From Crocodylus rhombifer (lineage: Eukaryota > Chordata > Crocodylia > Crocodylidae), in NCBI GenBank assembly GCA_038503035.1, contig JAVSML010001085.1, positions 248,001-312,000 on the forward strand: a stretch of DNA of 64,000 nucleotides. The letters are read 5' to 3'. The notes under the pieces are model-generated. The model was not told where the DNA came from. It was given only the letters and a program-made list of their open reading frames with translations, and did no database searches. How positions within the stretch are numbered: the first letter of the stretch is position 1; each line of letters opens with the position of its first letter. The position numbers and the translations under genes are program-made. Of this stretch, positions 63,501 through 64,000 are shown one piece after another.

Positions 63501-63694
63501 TTTTTTGCACCATTTTATACATTGTAAAAAGATCTTCTCTTTTCTTTATTTCACAATTCTTATGCTTAGAACCAACTTCCTGGTAGTTGAAGAAGCCAAC
63601 ACTACAGTTTACTTGAAAATATCTCGGAGTAATGGGCTCAACACATCTGTGAGTGTAGAGTGGGAGACCTTATCCAACACTGCATTTGGCATAA
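7409..63694 (+). CDS. ADGRV1: ADGRV1 (VLGR1/GPR98), internal part of a multi-exon gene, 25 exons
   Basis: This is a very large adhesion G-protein-coupled receptor. In vertebrates it forms ankle links of hair-cell stereocilia and periciliary links of photoreceptors, and human loss causes Usher syndrome 2C and audiogenic seizures (established knowledge). The 25 exons join in frame: 5,370 nt, entering in phase 1 and leaving in phase 1, with no internal stop. The product is the end of the LamG module followed by repeated Calx-beta domains of about 100-130 residues. Each has the pattern beta strands, an acidic loop such as DDDVPE, then an [11 protein letters not shown] linker. Order and wording match my memory of the human protein throughout, for example [21 protein letters not shown] and NQAPLG. 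It has no signal peptide or membrane helix because both gene ends are outside the window. Introns range from about 0.3 to 6.2 kb and carry the transposons listed below. The alternative of a pseudogene is unlikely, since there is no frameshift or stop in 5.4 kb. Confidence 0.97.
7783..9328. other. ADGRV1 intron between exons 1 and 2, nothing recognised
   Basis: 1.5 kb of AT-rich intron. I see no repeat family, exon or RNA gene. A polypyrimidine tract precedes the acceptor at 9328. Confidence 0.55.
9329..9505 (+). CDS. ADGRV1: ADGRV1 window exon 2: N-terminal half of a Calx-beta repeat
   Basis: 177 bp (59 codons), phase 0 to 0. The acceptor is tgtttacag and the donor is GAG|gtaaac. It encodes [21 protein letters not shown] and the [14 protein letters not shown] strand that leads to the acidic loop in the next exon. 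Two serine/threonine-rich strands and one NAS sequon are visible. Confidence 0.95.
9675..9957. mobile_element. hAT-like non-autonomous element
   Basis: The left end cagtggttctgaatg pairs with the right end ctgagaatcactg as terminal inverted repeats. The 8-bp flanks gattagac and ggttggaa match at 5 of 8, a decayed duplication. The body shares the aattgagtggcacccc and cttatctcttt stretches with the copy at 546-1258. Confidence 0.75.
10090..10345. repeat. Dispersed repeat, unassigned
   Basis: The stretch with tgaccagctaaatagttgg, acaagcttttggacacaaac and cccttcttcaggc looks like a reptile-type dispersed repeat that I recognise but cannot name. Edges are approximate. The (TA)-rich stretch at 10345-10368 follows. 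Confidence 0.4.
11088..11313. mobile_element. hAT MITE with intact ends and perfect 8-bp target duplication
   Basis: The 226-bp element begins caggggttggcag and ends ctgcctacccctg, an inverted repeat with one mismatch in 13. Both sides carry ggctaaag (11080-11087 and 11314-11321), a perfect 8-bp target duplication typical of hAT transposition. It has no coding capacity. The perfect duplication implies a fairly young insertion, or chance preservation. Confidence 0.92.
11502..11682 (+). CDS. ADGRV1: ADGRV1 window exon 3: C-terminal half of a Calx-beta repeat
   Basis: 181 bp, phase 0 in, phase 1 out. The acceptor is ccctctctag and the donor is TATG|gtaaca. It starts [18 protein letters not shown], a textbook Calx-beta acidic loop. 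A long polar loop follows with [15 protein letters not shown], and the exon ends at the linker KASDHPYG. The phase-1 splice site falls exactly at the repeat boundary after the linker glycine. Confidence 0.96.
11683..12294. other. ADGRV1 intron between exons 3 and 4, nothing recognised
   Basis: 0.6 kb of AT-rich intron without recognisable repeats. Confidence 0.55.
12295..12497 (+). CDS. ADGRV1: ADGRV1 window exon 4: N-terminal half of a Calx-beta repeat
   Basis: 203 bp, phase 1 in, phase 0 out. The acceptor is tatctgttag and the donor is CAG|gtatat. It opens with [13 protein letters not shown], a proline-rich start not seen in the other repeats here. It continues [22 protein letters not shown] and [16 protein letters not shown]. 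Confidence 0.95.
12498..13389. other. ADGRV1 intron between exons 4 and 5, nothing recognised
   Basis: 0.9 kb of intron. No repeat or RNA gene seen. Confidence 0.55.
13390..13519 (+). CDS. ADGRV1: ADGRV1 window exon 5: acidic-loop part of the same Calx-beta repeat
   Basis: 130 bp, phase 0 in, phase 1 out. The acceptor is tatttttcag and the donor is GGAG|gtaagt. It encodes [21 protein letters not shown], then [19 protein letters not shown]. The usual DD pair of the acidic loop is replaced by TDNS. Sequons NIT and DNS-type polar positions are present. Confidence 0.95.
14015..14210. mobile_element. Multi-hairpin element, copy 1
   Basis: A 42-nt palindrome (14037-14078) has only three mismatched pairs, and a near-palindrome (14021-14044) overlaps it. 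A larger hairpin follows whose outer arms are identical: GCTTAAAAATGGC (14106-14118) and its reverse complement (14192-14204). Related hairpins with the AAAATGG/CCATTTT arms occur at 25918 and 36941. It is likely a MITE or fold-back element. Confidence 0.65.
14211..15987. other. Intron, mostly unrecognised
   Basis: 14220-14930 has a long broken minus-strand open frame (up to 118 codons) without a family I can name. It might be transposon-derived, because it adjoins the hairpin element. The rest is unremarkable intron. Confidence 0.4.
15988..16227. mobile_element. Short TIR element (Tigger/pogo-like MITE)
   Basis: It begins tacaggcaacccctgcttaa and ends gcgctaagtgggtgttgtctgta, whose reverse complement matches the start. 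The body repeats the gctataacgctc-like and accatcttgggtc stretches. A TA target would fit the Tc1/mariner superfamily, but this assignment is from resemblance only. Confidence 0.7.
16228..16355 (+). mobile_element. CR1 3' tail fragment
   Basis: The stretch gattctgcttctggtgg, tagactagatgacctctgg and cgtccagtcctact is a typical CR1 3' end. It is directly adjacent to the TIR element. Confidence 0.75.
16678..16758 (+). CDS. ADGRV1: ADGRV1 window exon 6: short Gly/Ser/Asp-rich exon
   Basis: 81 bp, phase 1 to 1. The acceptor is gtcatcttgaag and the donor is CATG|gtaaga. It encodes [20 protein letters not shown] followed by LPAVHQH. It sits between the VELLNPKGG strand and the last strand of the repeat, so it is a loop insertion within a Calx-beta fold. 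I recall a near-identical human segment ([17 protein letters not shown]), which fixes frame and splice sites. Because it is a multiple of three with equal phases, skipping it would keep the frame. Confidence 0.93.
16759..17566. other. ADGRV1 intron, nothing recognised
   Basis: 0.8 kb of AT-rich intron without recognisable elements. Confidence 0.5.
17567..17669. repeat. Near-perfect hairpin, arms of about 44 bp and an 8-nt loop
   Basis: The left arm ends ...taatatatctgac at 17610. The loop atacacaa is 17611-17618. The right arm starts gtcagatgtatta at 17619. The inner 36 bp of the arms match at 33 of 36. It is followed by a second palindromic AT stretch built on TATAGAT and AGATCTCT (17671-17729). 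It could be a small fold-back MITE. Confidence 0.85.
18138..18277 (+). CDS. ADGRV1: ADGRV1 window exon 7: repeat linker and start of next Calx-beta
   Basis: 140 bp, phase 1 in, phase 0 out. The acceptor is gtacctatag and the donor is CAA|gtgagt. It encodes [21 protein letters not shown], the end of one repeat. [21 protein letters not shown] and TVVLQ follow as the first strands of the next. It contains the sequon NGT. Confidence 0.95.
18278..19216. other. Intron with possible element remnant and a palindrome
   Basis: The start tttactccaatataagatg (18590) resembles the end of a reptile MITE that I recall as tttactcgaatataagacg, with no matching right end found. 19122-19157 holds a strong palindrome (listed separately). 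The GC-richer stretch 18980-19095 is unassigned. Confidence 0.4.
19117..19160. repeat. Palindrome around GATATC
   Basis: TTTTTTTGATCCCTGG reads into ATATC and then CAGGGGTCAAAAAAA, about 21-bp arms with one mismatch. It may be the centre of a fold-back element. Confidence 0.75.
19217..20817. mobile_element. 1.6-kb element with identical 18-bp terminal inverted repeats
   Basis: CTCATTAAATATGTTGCC (19217-19234) has its exact reverse complement at 20800-20817. Both ends continue into similar sequence (tatcact / catcatt, then gctgcc). The inner sequence is GC-richer than the flanks. It has only short open frames on both strands, the longest a 146-codon minus-strand frame that I cannot assign. 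No clear target duplication lies outside the repeats. A TTAA inside the repeat might be the target of a piggyBac-like element, but other superfamilies fit too. Confidence 0.65.
20818..21121. other. ADGRV1 intron, nothing recognised
   Basis: About 300 bp of AT-rich intron leading to the acceptor of exon 8. Confidence 0.5.
21122..21731 (+). CDS. ADGRV1: ADGRV1 window exon 8: one and a half Calx-beta repeats
   Basis: 610 bp, phase 0 in, phase 1 out. The acceptor is tttccacttcag and the donor is CCAA|gtaagt. It encodes the rest of one repeat (GNITFDIGQ, acidic loop [12 protein letters not shown], linker ANDDPYG). Most of the next follows (VKVEE-type start [12 protein letters not shown], loop [13 protein letters not shown]). 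It is the second-largest exon here. Sequons include NIT, NVS, NHT, NAT, NVT and NKS, as expected for a glycosylated extracellular protein. Confidence 0.97.
21732..22780. other. ADGRV1 intron between exons 8 and 9, nothing recognised
   Basis: 1.0 kb of AT-rich intron with no repeat I can name. Confidence 0.55.
22781..22996 (+). CDS. ADGRV1: ADGRV1 window exon 9: Calx-beta linker and start of next repeat
   Basis: 216 bp, phase 1 to 1. The acceptor is tgcatttcag and the donor is GCTG|gtaata. It encodes [20 protein letters not shown], linker ANDDAFG, then [20 protein letters not shown] and the [11 protein letters not shown] strand. The last strand runs directly into the GEDYS motif of the next exon. 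Confidence 0.96.
22997..25231. other. ADGRV1 intron between exons 9 and 10, nothing recognised
   Basis: 2.2 kb of AT-rich intron. No open frame, repeat or RNA gene stands out. Confidence 0.55.
25232..25447 (+). CDS. ADGRV1: ADGRV1 window exon 10: C-terminal part of a Calx-beta repeat
   Basis: 216 bp, phase 1 to 1. The acceptor is tctttttacag and the donor is TTTG|gtaaac. It encodes [20 protein letters not shown], then the loop [17 protein letters not shown], and ends at [10 protein letters not shown]. The acidic loop has ND in place of DD. The splice site again lies just after the repeat linker. Confidence 0.96.
25690..25880 (+). mobile_element. CR1/L3-like 3' fragment
   Basis: The stretch aatgggctgtctaaacaag, gtggcttctctttcgtgag and gcaggggttggatagaaa follows the 3' region of CR1/L3 elements (ORF2 stop region). 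It is decayed. Confidence 0.6.
25916..26000. mobile_element. Multi-hairpin element, copy 2
   Basis: The arms ttaaaaatggcagtggg / ctgccaccatttttaa and gcttgaactaaa / tttagttcaagtgc form an 80-bp hairpin with a short loop. It is related to the hairpins at 14106 and 36941. Confidence 0.65.
26001..26802. mobile_element. GC-rich block ending in a hAT-like terminus
   Basis: 26001-26700 is strikingly GC-rich against an AT-rich intron. The right end ggtgcacctctag, preceded by aagcaactgatatattggtg, resembles the tip of a known reptile/vertebrate hAT family (reverse: ctagaggtgcaccaatata). No matching left end was found, so the element is probably truncated. The long open frames on both strands here follow from GC-richness and look non-coding. 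Confidence 0.45.
26803..27459. other. ADGRV1 intron, nothing recognised
   Basis: 0.65 kb of AT-rich intron before exon 11. Confidence 0.5.
27460..27704 (+). CDS. ADGRV1: ADGRV1 window exon 11: Calx-beta repeat up to the acidic loop
   Basis: 245 bp, phase 1 in, phase 0 out. The acceptor is ttatacttcag and the donor is GAG|gtgagt. It encodes [38 protein letters not shown] and [13 protein letters not shown]. The junction codon is G+TT, a valine where I recall glycine in human. The second nearby AG (tttttcag) would shift into an immediate stop, so the first AG was chosen. Confidence 0.95.
28005..29605 (+). mobile_element. Decayed non-LTR retrotransposon, not typical CR1
   Basis: 28012-28287 encodes reverse transcriptase motifs: [20 protein letters not shown], then [17 protein letters not shown] with the catalytic YADD at 28180-28191. 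Further downstream the frames are broken but keep related pieces ([16 protein letters not shown]; [15 protein letters not shown]). The C-terminal [14 protein letters not shown] at about 29140-29175 is a Cys/His motif. The 3' end is AT-rich and closes with a tcaactcaactgaactgaat stretch. It lacks the FADDTK and LEYCVQFWAP signatures of CR1. I could not assign a clade. Confidence 0.75.
28654..28681. repeat. (ATT)n microsatellite
   Basis: About eight ATT units within the LINE fragment. Confidence 0.85.
29606..30336. other. ADGRV1 intron, nothing recognised
   Basis: 0.7 kb of AT-rich intron with an A/T homopolymer at 29844-29862. Confidence 0.5.
30337..30518 (+). CDS. ADGRV1: ADGRV1 window exon 12: end of one Calx-beta repeat and start of the next
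   Basis: 182 bp, phase 0 in, phase 2 out. The acceptor is gttttttttcag-like and the donor is AGAAG|gtctgt. It encodes [20 protein letters not shown], linker ANDNPYG, then [19 protein letters not shown]. The donor lacks the usual GTRAGT core, but this site keeps the frame and joins to SGG at the next exon, as in the human order. Confidence 0.94.
30519..30976. other. ADGRV1 intron between exons 12 and 13, nothing recognised
   Basis: 0.46 kb intron, unremarkable. Confidence 0.55.
30977..31788 (+). CDS. ADGRV1: ADGRV1 window exon 13: large exon with a cysteine-rich insert in a Calx-beta repeat
   Basis: 812 bp, phase 2 in, phase 1 out, the largest exon here. The acceptor is acaccttctag and the donor is GAAG|gtgagg. 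It encodes [19 protein letters not shown] and then an insert of about 100 residues. Within the insert, [20 protein letters not shown] and LCFWLTSW hold four cysteines, which resembles a PAN/apple-like module (family guess). The Calx-beta then resumes with [20 protein letters not shown], loop [12 protein letters not shown] and linker MNGDAFG, and the next repeat begins. Several sequons (NVS, NNS, NVT, NLT, NIS, NTS, NAT) are present. Confidence 0.97.
31875..31898. repeat. Poly-A run of 24
   Basis: An A homopolymer shortly after exon 13. No retrogene upstream of it was recognised. Confidence 0.9.
31899..33435. other. ADGRV1 intron between exons 13 and 14, otherwise nothing recognised
   Basis: Besides the two simple repeats there is a (TTTA)-rich stretch at 32586-32620. 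The rest is AT-rich intron. Confidence 0.5.
32347..32390. repeat. (TA)n(CA)n compound microsatellite
   Basis: About 12 TA units are followed by CA and a few CGCA units, likely polymorphic. Confidence 0.95.
33436..33645 (+). CDS. ADGRV1: ADGRV1 window exon 14: acidic loop, linker and start of next Calx-beta
   Basis: 210 bp, phase 1 to 1. The acceptor is ctttttcatag and the donor is GAAG|gtgggt. It encodes [40 protein letters not shown] and linker ANDNVAG, followed by [16 protein letters not shown]. Confidence 0.96.
33646..36940. other. ADGRV1 long intron, nothing recognised
   Basis: 3.3 kb of AT-rich intron between exons 14 and 15. No repeat family, exon or RNA gene could be supported. Confidence 0.5.
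36941..37140. mobile_element. Multi-hairpin element, copy 3
   Basis: The main hairpin (36941-37051) has arms attcagcaccccacatttca / tgaaatatgggatgctgaat. Its inner arms aagtaaaactt / aagttttagtt and the poorly matched gtatgg / ccacca pair are also visible. 37081-37104 is a second palindrome (ggaacatt...aatgttcc), followed by ccagcagactt, a word also found in copy 1. Confidence 0.65.
37141..38617. other. ADGRV1 intron, nothing recognised
   Basis: 1.5 kb of AT-rich intron before exon 15. Confidence 0.5.
38618..38748 (+). CDS. ADGRV1: ADGRV1 window exon 15: N-terminal strands of a Calx-beta repeat
   Basis: 131 bp, phase 1 in, phase 0 out. The acceptor is ctctgtttgtag and the donor is GAG|gtaaga. 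It encodes [20 protein letters not shown], then [20 protein letters not shown] and FFPE. It lies after a 5-kb intron, the second longest in the window after the intron before exon 20. Confidence 0.95.
39037..39136 (+). CDS. ADGRV1: ADGRV1 window exon 16: acidic-loop part of the Calx-beta repeat
   Basis: 100 bp, phase 0 in, phase 1 out. The acceptor is catataaacag and the donor is CAAG|gtaatg. It encodes [20 protein letters not shown] and [14 protein letters not shown]. It is too short to stand out as an open frame, but phase and sequence order make it secure. Confidence 0.94.
39137..39982. other. ADGRV1 intron between exons 16 and 17, nothing recognised
   Basis: 0.85 kb intron. A loose inverted pair (ggaaccacc...atggccatag / atggttccataccagccatag, 39750-39830) is visible, possibly an old short element. 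Confidence 0.5.
39983..40162 (+). CDS. ADGRV1: ADGRV1 window exon 17: linker and start of next Calx-beta
   Basis: 180 bp, phase 1 to 1. The acceptor is ctattttacag and the donor is TTAG|gtttgt. It encodes [19 protein letters not shown], linker [27 protein letters not shown] and REYGSLG. The donor is weak at +3 to +5, but the frame continues correctly only from here. Confidence 0.94.
40375..41472. mobile_element. 1.1-kb fold-back element with arms of about 220 bp
   Basis: The left arm (about 40375-40716) and right arm (about 41240-41472) are long inverted repeats. Matching pairs include taaagtaacaacactcctaa, acccataatcactaacaata, gttccttctctgtgacaaag and ttgctttgtcctagcataat. The left arm has about 95 extra bases (40478-40573) missing in the right arm. 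The spacer contains sequence like the MITE at 757-1226 (about 40800-40960). No transposase is present, so this is a non-autonomous element. Confidence 0.85.
41473..42228. other. ADGRV1 intron, nothing recognised
   Basis: 0.75 kb of intron before exon 18. Confidence 0.5.
42229..42392 (+). CDS. ADGRV1: ADGRV1 window exon 18: Calx-beta middle strands
   Basis: 164 bp, phase 1 in, phase 0 out. The acceptor is aattcaccag and the donor is GAG|gtaaat. It encodes [20 protein letters not shown], then [19 protein letters not shown] and INITILE. Sequons NIT (twice) and NQT are visible. Confidence 0.95.
42393..42998. other. ADGRV1 intron between exons 18 and 19, nothing recognised
   Basis: 0.6 kb of AT-rich intron. 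Confidence 0.55.
42999..43092 (+). CDS. ADGRV1: ADGRV1 window exon 19: acidic loop of the Calx-beta repeat
   Basis: 94 bp, phase 0 in, phase 1 out. The acceptor is gtgtttttcag and the donor is CTGG|gtatat. It encodes [20 protein letters not shown] followed by a short poorly conserved loop ending SPPKL. Confidence 0.93.
43093..43969. other. ADGRV1 intron with a poly-C/poly-A run
   Basis: 43811-43833 is 13 C followed by 10 A, then a CAAAA-rich stretch. The rest is unrecognised. Confidence 0.55.
43970..44553. mobile_element. Fold-back element with nested inverted arms
   Basis: Almost the whole unit folds on itself. Outer arms contain ggctgaatc words. Next come 44099-44130 against 44365-44395 (gacacagct...tttttctat). 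Then the 31-bp arms 44161-44191 and 44305-44335 match at 29 of 31. The centre has a perfect 10-bp pair gaagtggacc / ggtccacttc with a 12-nt loop (44238-44249). The right tip tttgcataccccta resembles the tip of the element at 60490-60638. It is non-coding. Confidence 0.85.
45215..45440 (+). mobile_element. CR1/L3-like 3' fragment
   Basis: The stretch gaagaactttttcactctgag, gagtggttaagcattgaaac and ttcttgactgggatggttt follows the post-ORF2 region of CR1/L3 elements. Confidence 0.65.
45525..45551. repeat. (TA)n microsatellite
   Basis: About 13 TA units just upstream of the CR1 copy. Confidence 0.9.
45577..47212 (+). mobile_element. CR1 LINE, 5' truncated, reverse transcriptase to 3' end
   Basis: It is collinear with ADGRV1. 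The reverse transcriptase is readable in three frames: [20 protein letters not shown] and [15 protein letters not shown], then [17 protein letters not shown], and the catalytic FADD at 46331-46342. The C-terminal part has [20 protein letters not shown]. The 3' end has the CR1-type tagatgatctactcagg and aactatgaaactataa. One stop and at least one shift interrupt it. It looks much less decayed than the other LINEs here. Confidence 0.95.
47213..48478. other. ADGRV1 intron, nothing recognised
   Basis: 1.3 kb of AT-rich intron before exon 20. Confidence 0.5.
48479..48557 (+). CDS. ADGRV1: ADGRV1 window exon 20: short exon with Calx-beta linker
   Basis: 79 bp, phase 1 in, phase 2 out. The acceptor is ttcttttag and the donor is CCAA|gtaagt. 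It encodes [20 protein letters not shown] followed by IEWQNTN across the junction. It is the smallest exon in the window and follows its longest exon-free tract but one (5.4 kb). Confidence 0.93.
48923..49225. mobile_element. MITE with repeated ttactgygcagtaa words
   Basis: The ends gtctacacatgcac and gcatgtgtaaacac form a short inverted repeat. Inside, the near-palindrome ttactgtgcagtaa recurs in variants (48939, 49032, 49057, 49178). A similar element lies at 60244-60485. A T-run of 14 sits just before it. Confidence 0.7.
49226..50796. other. ADGRV1 intron, nothing recognised
   Basis: 1.6 kb of intron. 49680-50040 is GC-richer with no recognisable family. 50632-50651 is a C/G-rich run. Confidence 0.45.
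50797..50935 (+). CDS. ADGRV1: ADGRV1 window exon 21: Calx-beta first half
   Basis: 139 bp, phase 2 in, phase 0 out. The acceptor is tttattttag and the donor is AGG|gtaaga. It encodes [20 protein letters not shown], then [20 protein letters not shown]. The sequence YAQNLEA and LGLDY is shared with human as I recall it. Confidence 0.95.
50936..51464. other. ADGRV1 intron between exons 21 and 22, nothing recognised
   Basis: 0.5 kb intron, unremarkable. Confidence 0.55.
51465..51606 (+). CDS. ADGRV1: ADGRV1 window exon 22: Calx-beta acidic loop
   Basis: 142 bp, phase 0 in, phase 1 out. The acceptor is cttccccaccag and the donor is ACAG|gtaaga. It encodes [40 protein letters not shown] and [17 protein letters not shown] is a complete acidic loop. 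Confidence 0.96.
52095..52336. mobile_element. hAT-like fragment with a recognisable right end
   Basis: The right end ctgcctacctctg resembles the end of the hAT MITE at 11088-11313 (ctgcctacccctg). The inner stretch gcccgatctggcccatagaa also looks like the body of a hAT family. No left end or duplication was confirmed. Confidence 0.4.
52430..53240 (-). mobile_element. GC-rich LTR-retrotransposon-like segment
   Basis: On the minus strand it starts tgtagcaggacac and has a TATA-like acatataaacccc (53108-53120). Further down, tggcaccagagaggg (about 52810) resembles a primer-binding site. No gag or pol reading frame and no second LTR were seen. It could equally be another GC-rich repeat or a retrocopy. 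The assignment is tentative. Confidence 0.35.
53241..53811. other. ADGRV1 intron, nothing recognised
   Basis: 0.57 kb of intron between two elements. Confidence 0.5.
53812..57490 (-). mobile_element. Long CR1-like LINE including ORF1 sequence
   Basis: Opposite to ADGRV1. The 3' end is at about 53812. The C-terminal ORF2 region (54359-54129) reads [20 protein letters not shown]. The reverse transcriptase region is recognisable at 55470-55930. Upstream, the ORF1 region has a Cys-rich part ([15 protein letters not shown], and near 57280 [10 protein letters not shown]). It also has [17 protein letters not shown] (near 56700), which recalls the GDSL/SGNH-type esterase start of CR1 ORF1. Frames are broken many times. 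54890-55400 may be an insertion. It is the longest LINE in the window. Confidence 0.85.
57772..58034 (+). CDS. ADGRV1: ADGRV1 window exon 23: linker and N-terminal half of a Calx-beta repeat
   Basis: 263 bp, phase 1 in, phase 0 out. The acceptor is tctttcaaaag and the donor is AAG|gtaatg. It encodes [20 protein letters not shown], then [34 protein letters not shown] and [11 protein letters not shown]. It follows the 6.2-kb intron that carries the LTR-like segment and the long CR1. Confidence 0.96.
58650..59136 (+). mobile_element. CR1 LINE interrupted by an assembly gap
   Basis: 58655-58691 reads gaggtgccggaggactggaa and gagggccaatgtggtccct, the same reverse-transcriptase region as 45786-45825. 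59092-59136 reads gtcccttccgactctagc and ctatgaaactataa, the CR1 3' end. The middle is N. Confidence 0.85.
58692..59091. other. Assembly gap, 400 N
   Basis: A run of N. The true missing length is unknown. Comparison with the CR1 at 45577-47212 suggests that about 1.3 kb could be missing if this copy is full-length between the two flanks. Confidence 0.99.
59137..60243. other. ADGRV1 intron, nothing firmly recognised
   Basis: 59230-59360 (cctagctgtacaagcactc, tttctacccaaccaaaaatgg) looks repeat-like but unassigned. 59740-59757 is a (CA)n run. The rest is unremarkable. Confidence 0.45.
60244..60485. mobile_element. MITE related to 48923-49225
   Basis: It starts tctacatgagatgc and ends ggatgtgtaga, a rough inverted repeat. 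It carries cttactgcacagta and gcgcagtaacta words as in the other copy. Confidence 0.6.
60490..60638. mobile_element. Short element related to the fold-back unit at 43970
   Basis: It begins cagtagggctgtacgaagc and ends ttcgcacacccctg, an imperfect inverted repeat. The inner gaattgaatcgctgtccccg and gattcgggctgaatcc match the right part of the element at 44450-44550. It directly abuts the MITE at 60244-60485. Confidence 0.7.
60639..61383. other. ADGRV1 intron, nothing recognised
   Basis: 0.75 kb of intron before exon 24. Confidence 0.5.
61384..61559 (+). CDS. ADGRV1: ADGRV1 window exon 24: acidic loop and degenerate linker
   Basis: 176 bp, phase 0 in, phase 2 out. The acceptor is ttttatcctcag and the donor is ATAG|gtacag. 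It encodes [32 protein letters not shown] and [19 protein letters not shown]. The linker VLQNQAPLG has no acidic residue, unlike ANDDPYG in other repeats. Confidence 0.96.
61560..63569. other. ADGRV1 intron with possible MITE remnants
   Basis: 62590-62900 and 63300-63345 share inverted words (gttaaaaatggccaccc against aaatggccattttaaac) and gatctaac/agttcaat stretches, so this may be one element of about 0.75 kb. 62930-63300 between them is C-rich and looks like a low-complexity (CCCCA)-type tract. The rest is unrecognised. Confidence 0.4.
63570..63694 (+). CDS. ADGRV1: ADGRV1 window exon 25: start of the last Calx-beta before the EAR region
   Basis: 125 bp, phase 2 in, phase 1 out. The acceptor is cttatgcttag and the donor is ATAA|gtatgt. 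It encodes [20 protein letters not shown], then [20 protein letters not shown] and I. In human this segment leads directly into the EAR/EPTP repeats, which are beyond the window. Confidence 0.94.
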
Positions 63695-64000
63695 GTATGT
63701 TCCTTCCTGTCTTTGTTCAACATATCCTGTTGTTGTAGTGGCCTACAATGCAGAGGGATATATTTTGAAATGCAAATCCATTTTTGGACTTGATTAAATA
63801 AACTGCTGAATTTCCCAGGGAATGTAAAGATTCAATAGCTAAAATTGCTTCATTGTCTCAAGGGCCCTCCCATTGTCTATAACTCCTGTTAGAGACTGCT
63901 GAAATTACTATTGTCCTAACTTATTTTTATATGAGGACTTGTTCCTTAGTATTGGTTACTTTTGCTATGCTGTTCATTATCCAGAGTATGCTAGGCATTT
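63695..64000. other. ADGRV1 intron, partial
   Basis: Start of the intron after exon 25. The next exon, expected to begin the EAR region, is beyond the window. Confidence 0.6.

Noticed and set aside
1..64000. CRISPR arrays, operons, prokaryotic promoters or terminators, tRNA and rRNA genes
   Set aside because: The window is an intron-exon vertebrate gene. No regularly spaced repeats or cloverleaf candidates were seen on reading.

Overview
The window is a piece of a vertebrate genome that lies entirely inside one very large gene, ADGRV1 (adhesion GPCR V1, also VLGR1 or GPR98), on the + strand. I read 25 consecutive coding exons between 7409 and 63694. Joined at AG/GT splice sites they give 5,370 nt (1,790 codons) with no stop, and every intron phase matches its neighbour. 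The encoded part starts at the end of the LamG/pentraxin-like module. It continues through one partial, twelve complete and one partial Calx-beta repeat and stops just before the EAR/EPTP region. From memory of the human protein of about 6,300 residues, this is roughly residues 1,400 to 3,220. The first coding exons, the EAR repeats, the GAIN/GPS region and the seven-helix domain are outside the window.

The repeat content suggests a sauropsid, most likely a crocodilian or a turtle. There are several CR1 LINE copies, some with 5' ORF1 sequence. There are L3/CR1-like tails, a second older LINE with a YADD reverse transcriptase, many short hAT-like and fold-back DNA elements, and no Alu, B1 or L1. 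The organism is inferred, not proven. A 400-base run of N marks a draft assembly.

Layout: 1-7408 is an intron with a hAT element carrying a nested MITE, a long minus-strand CR1 and an L3-like fragment. 7409-13519 holds exons 1-5, with two more hAT elements in an intron. 13520-21731 holds exons 6-8, with hairpin elements, a 240-bp TIR element and a 1.6-kb TIR element. 21732-33645 holds exons 9-14 and a LINE fragment. 33646-43092 holds exons 15-19 after a 5-kb intron, and a 1.1-kb long inverted repeat. 43093-51606 holds exons 20-22, a fold-back element and a plus-strand CR1. 51607-57771 is an intron with a GC-rich LTR-like segment and a 3.7-kb minus-strand CR1 that includes ORF1. 57772-63694 holds exons 23-25, a CR1 interrupted by the N gap, and small inverted-repeat elements.

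I found no separate gene, RNA gene, CRISPR array or new multi-gene system. The parts worth a second look are the variation of the Calx-beta calcium-site residues, the cysteine insert in exon 13, and several families of inverted-repeat elements.
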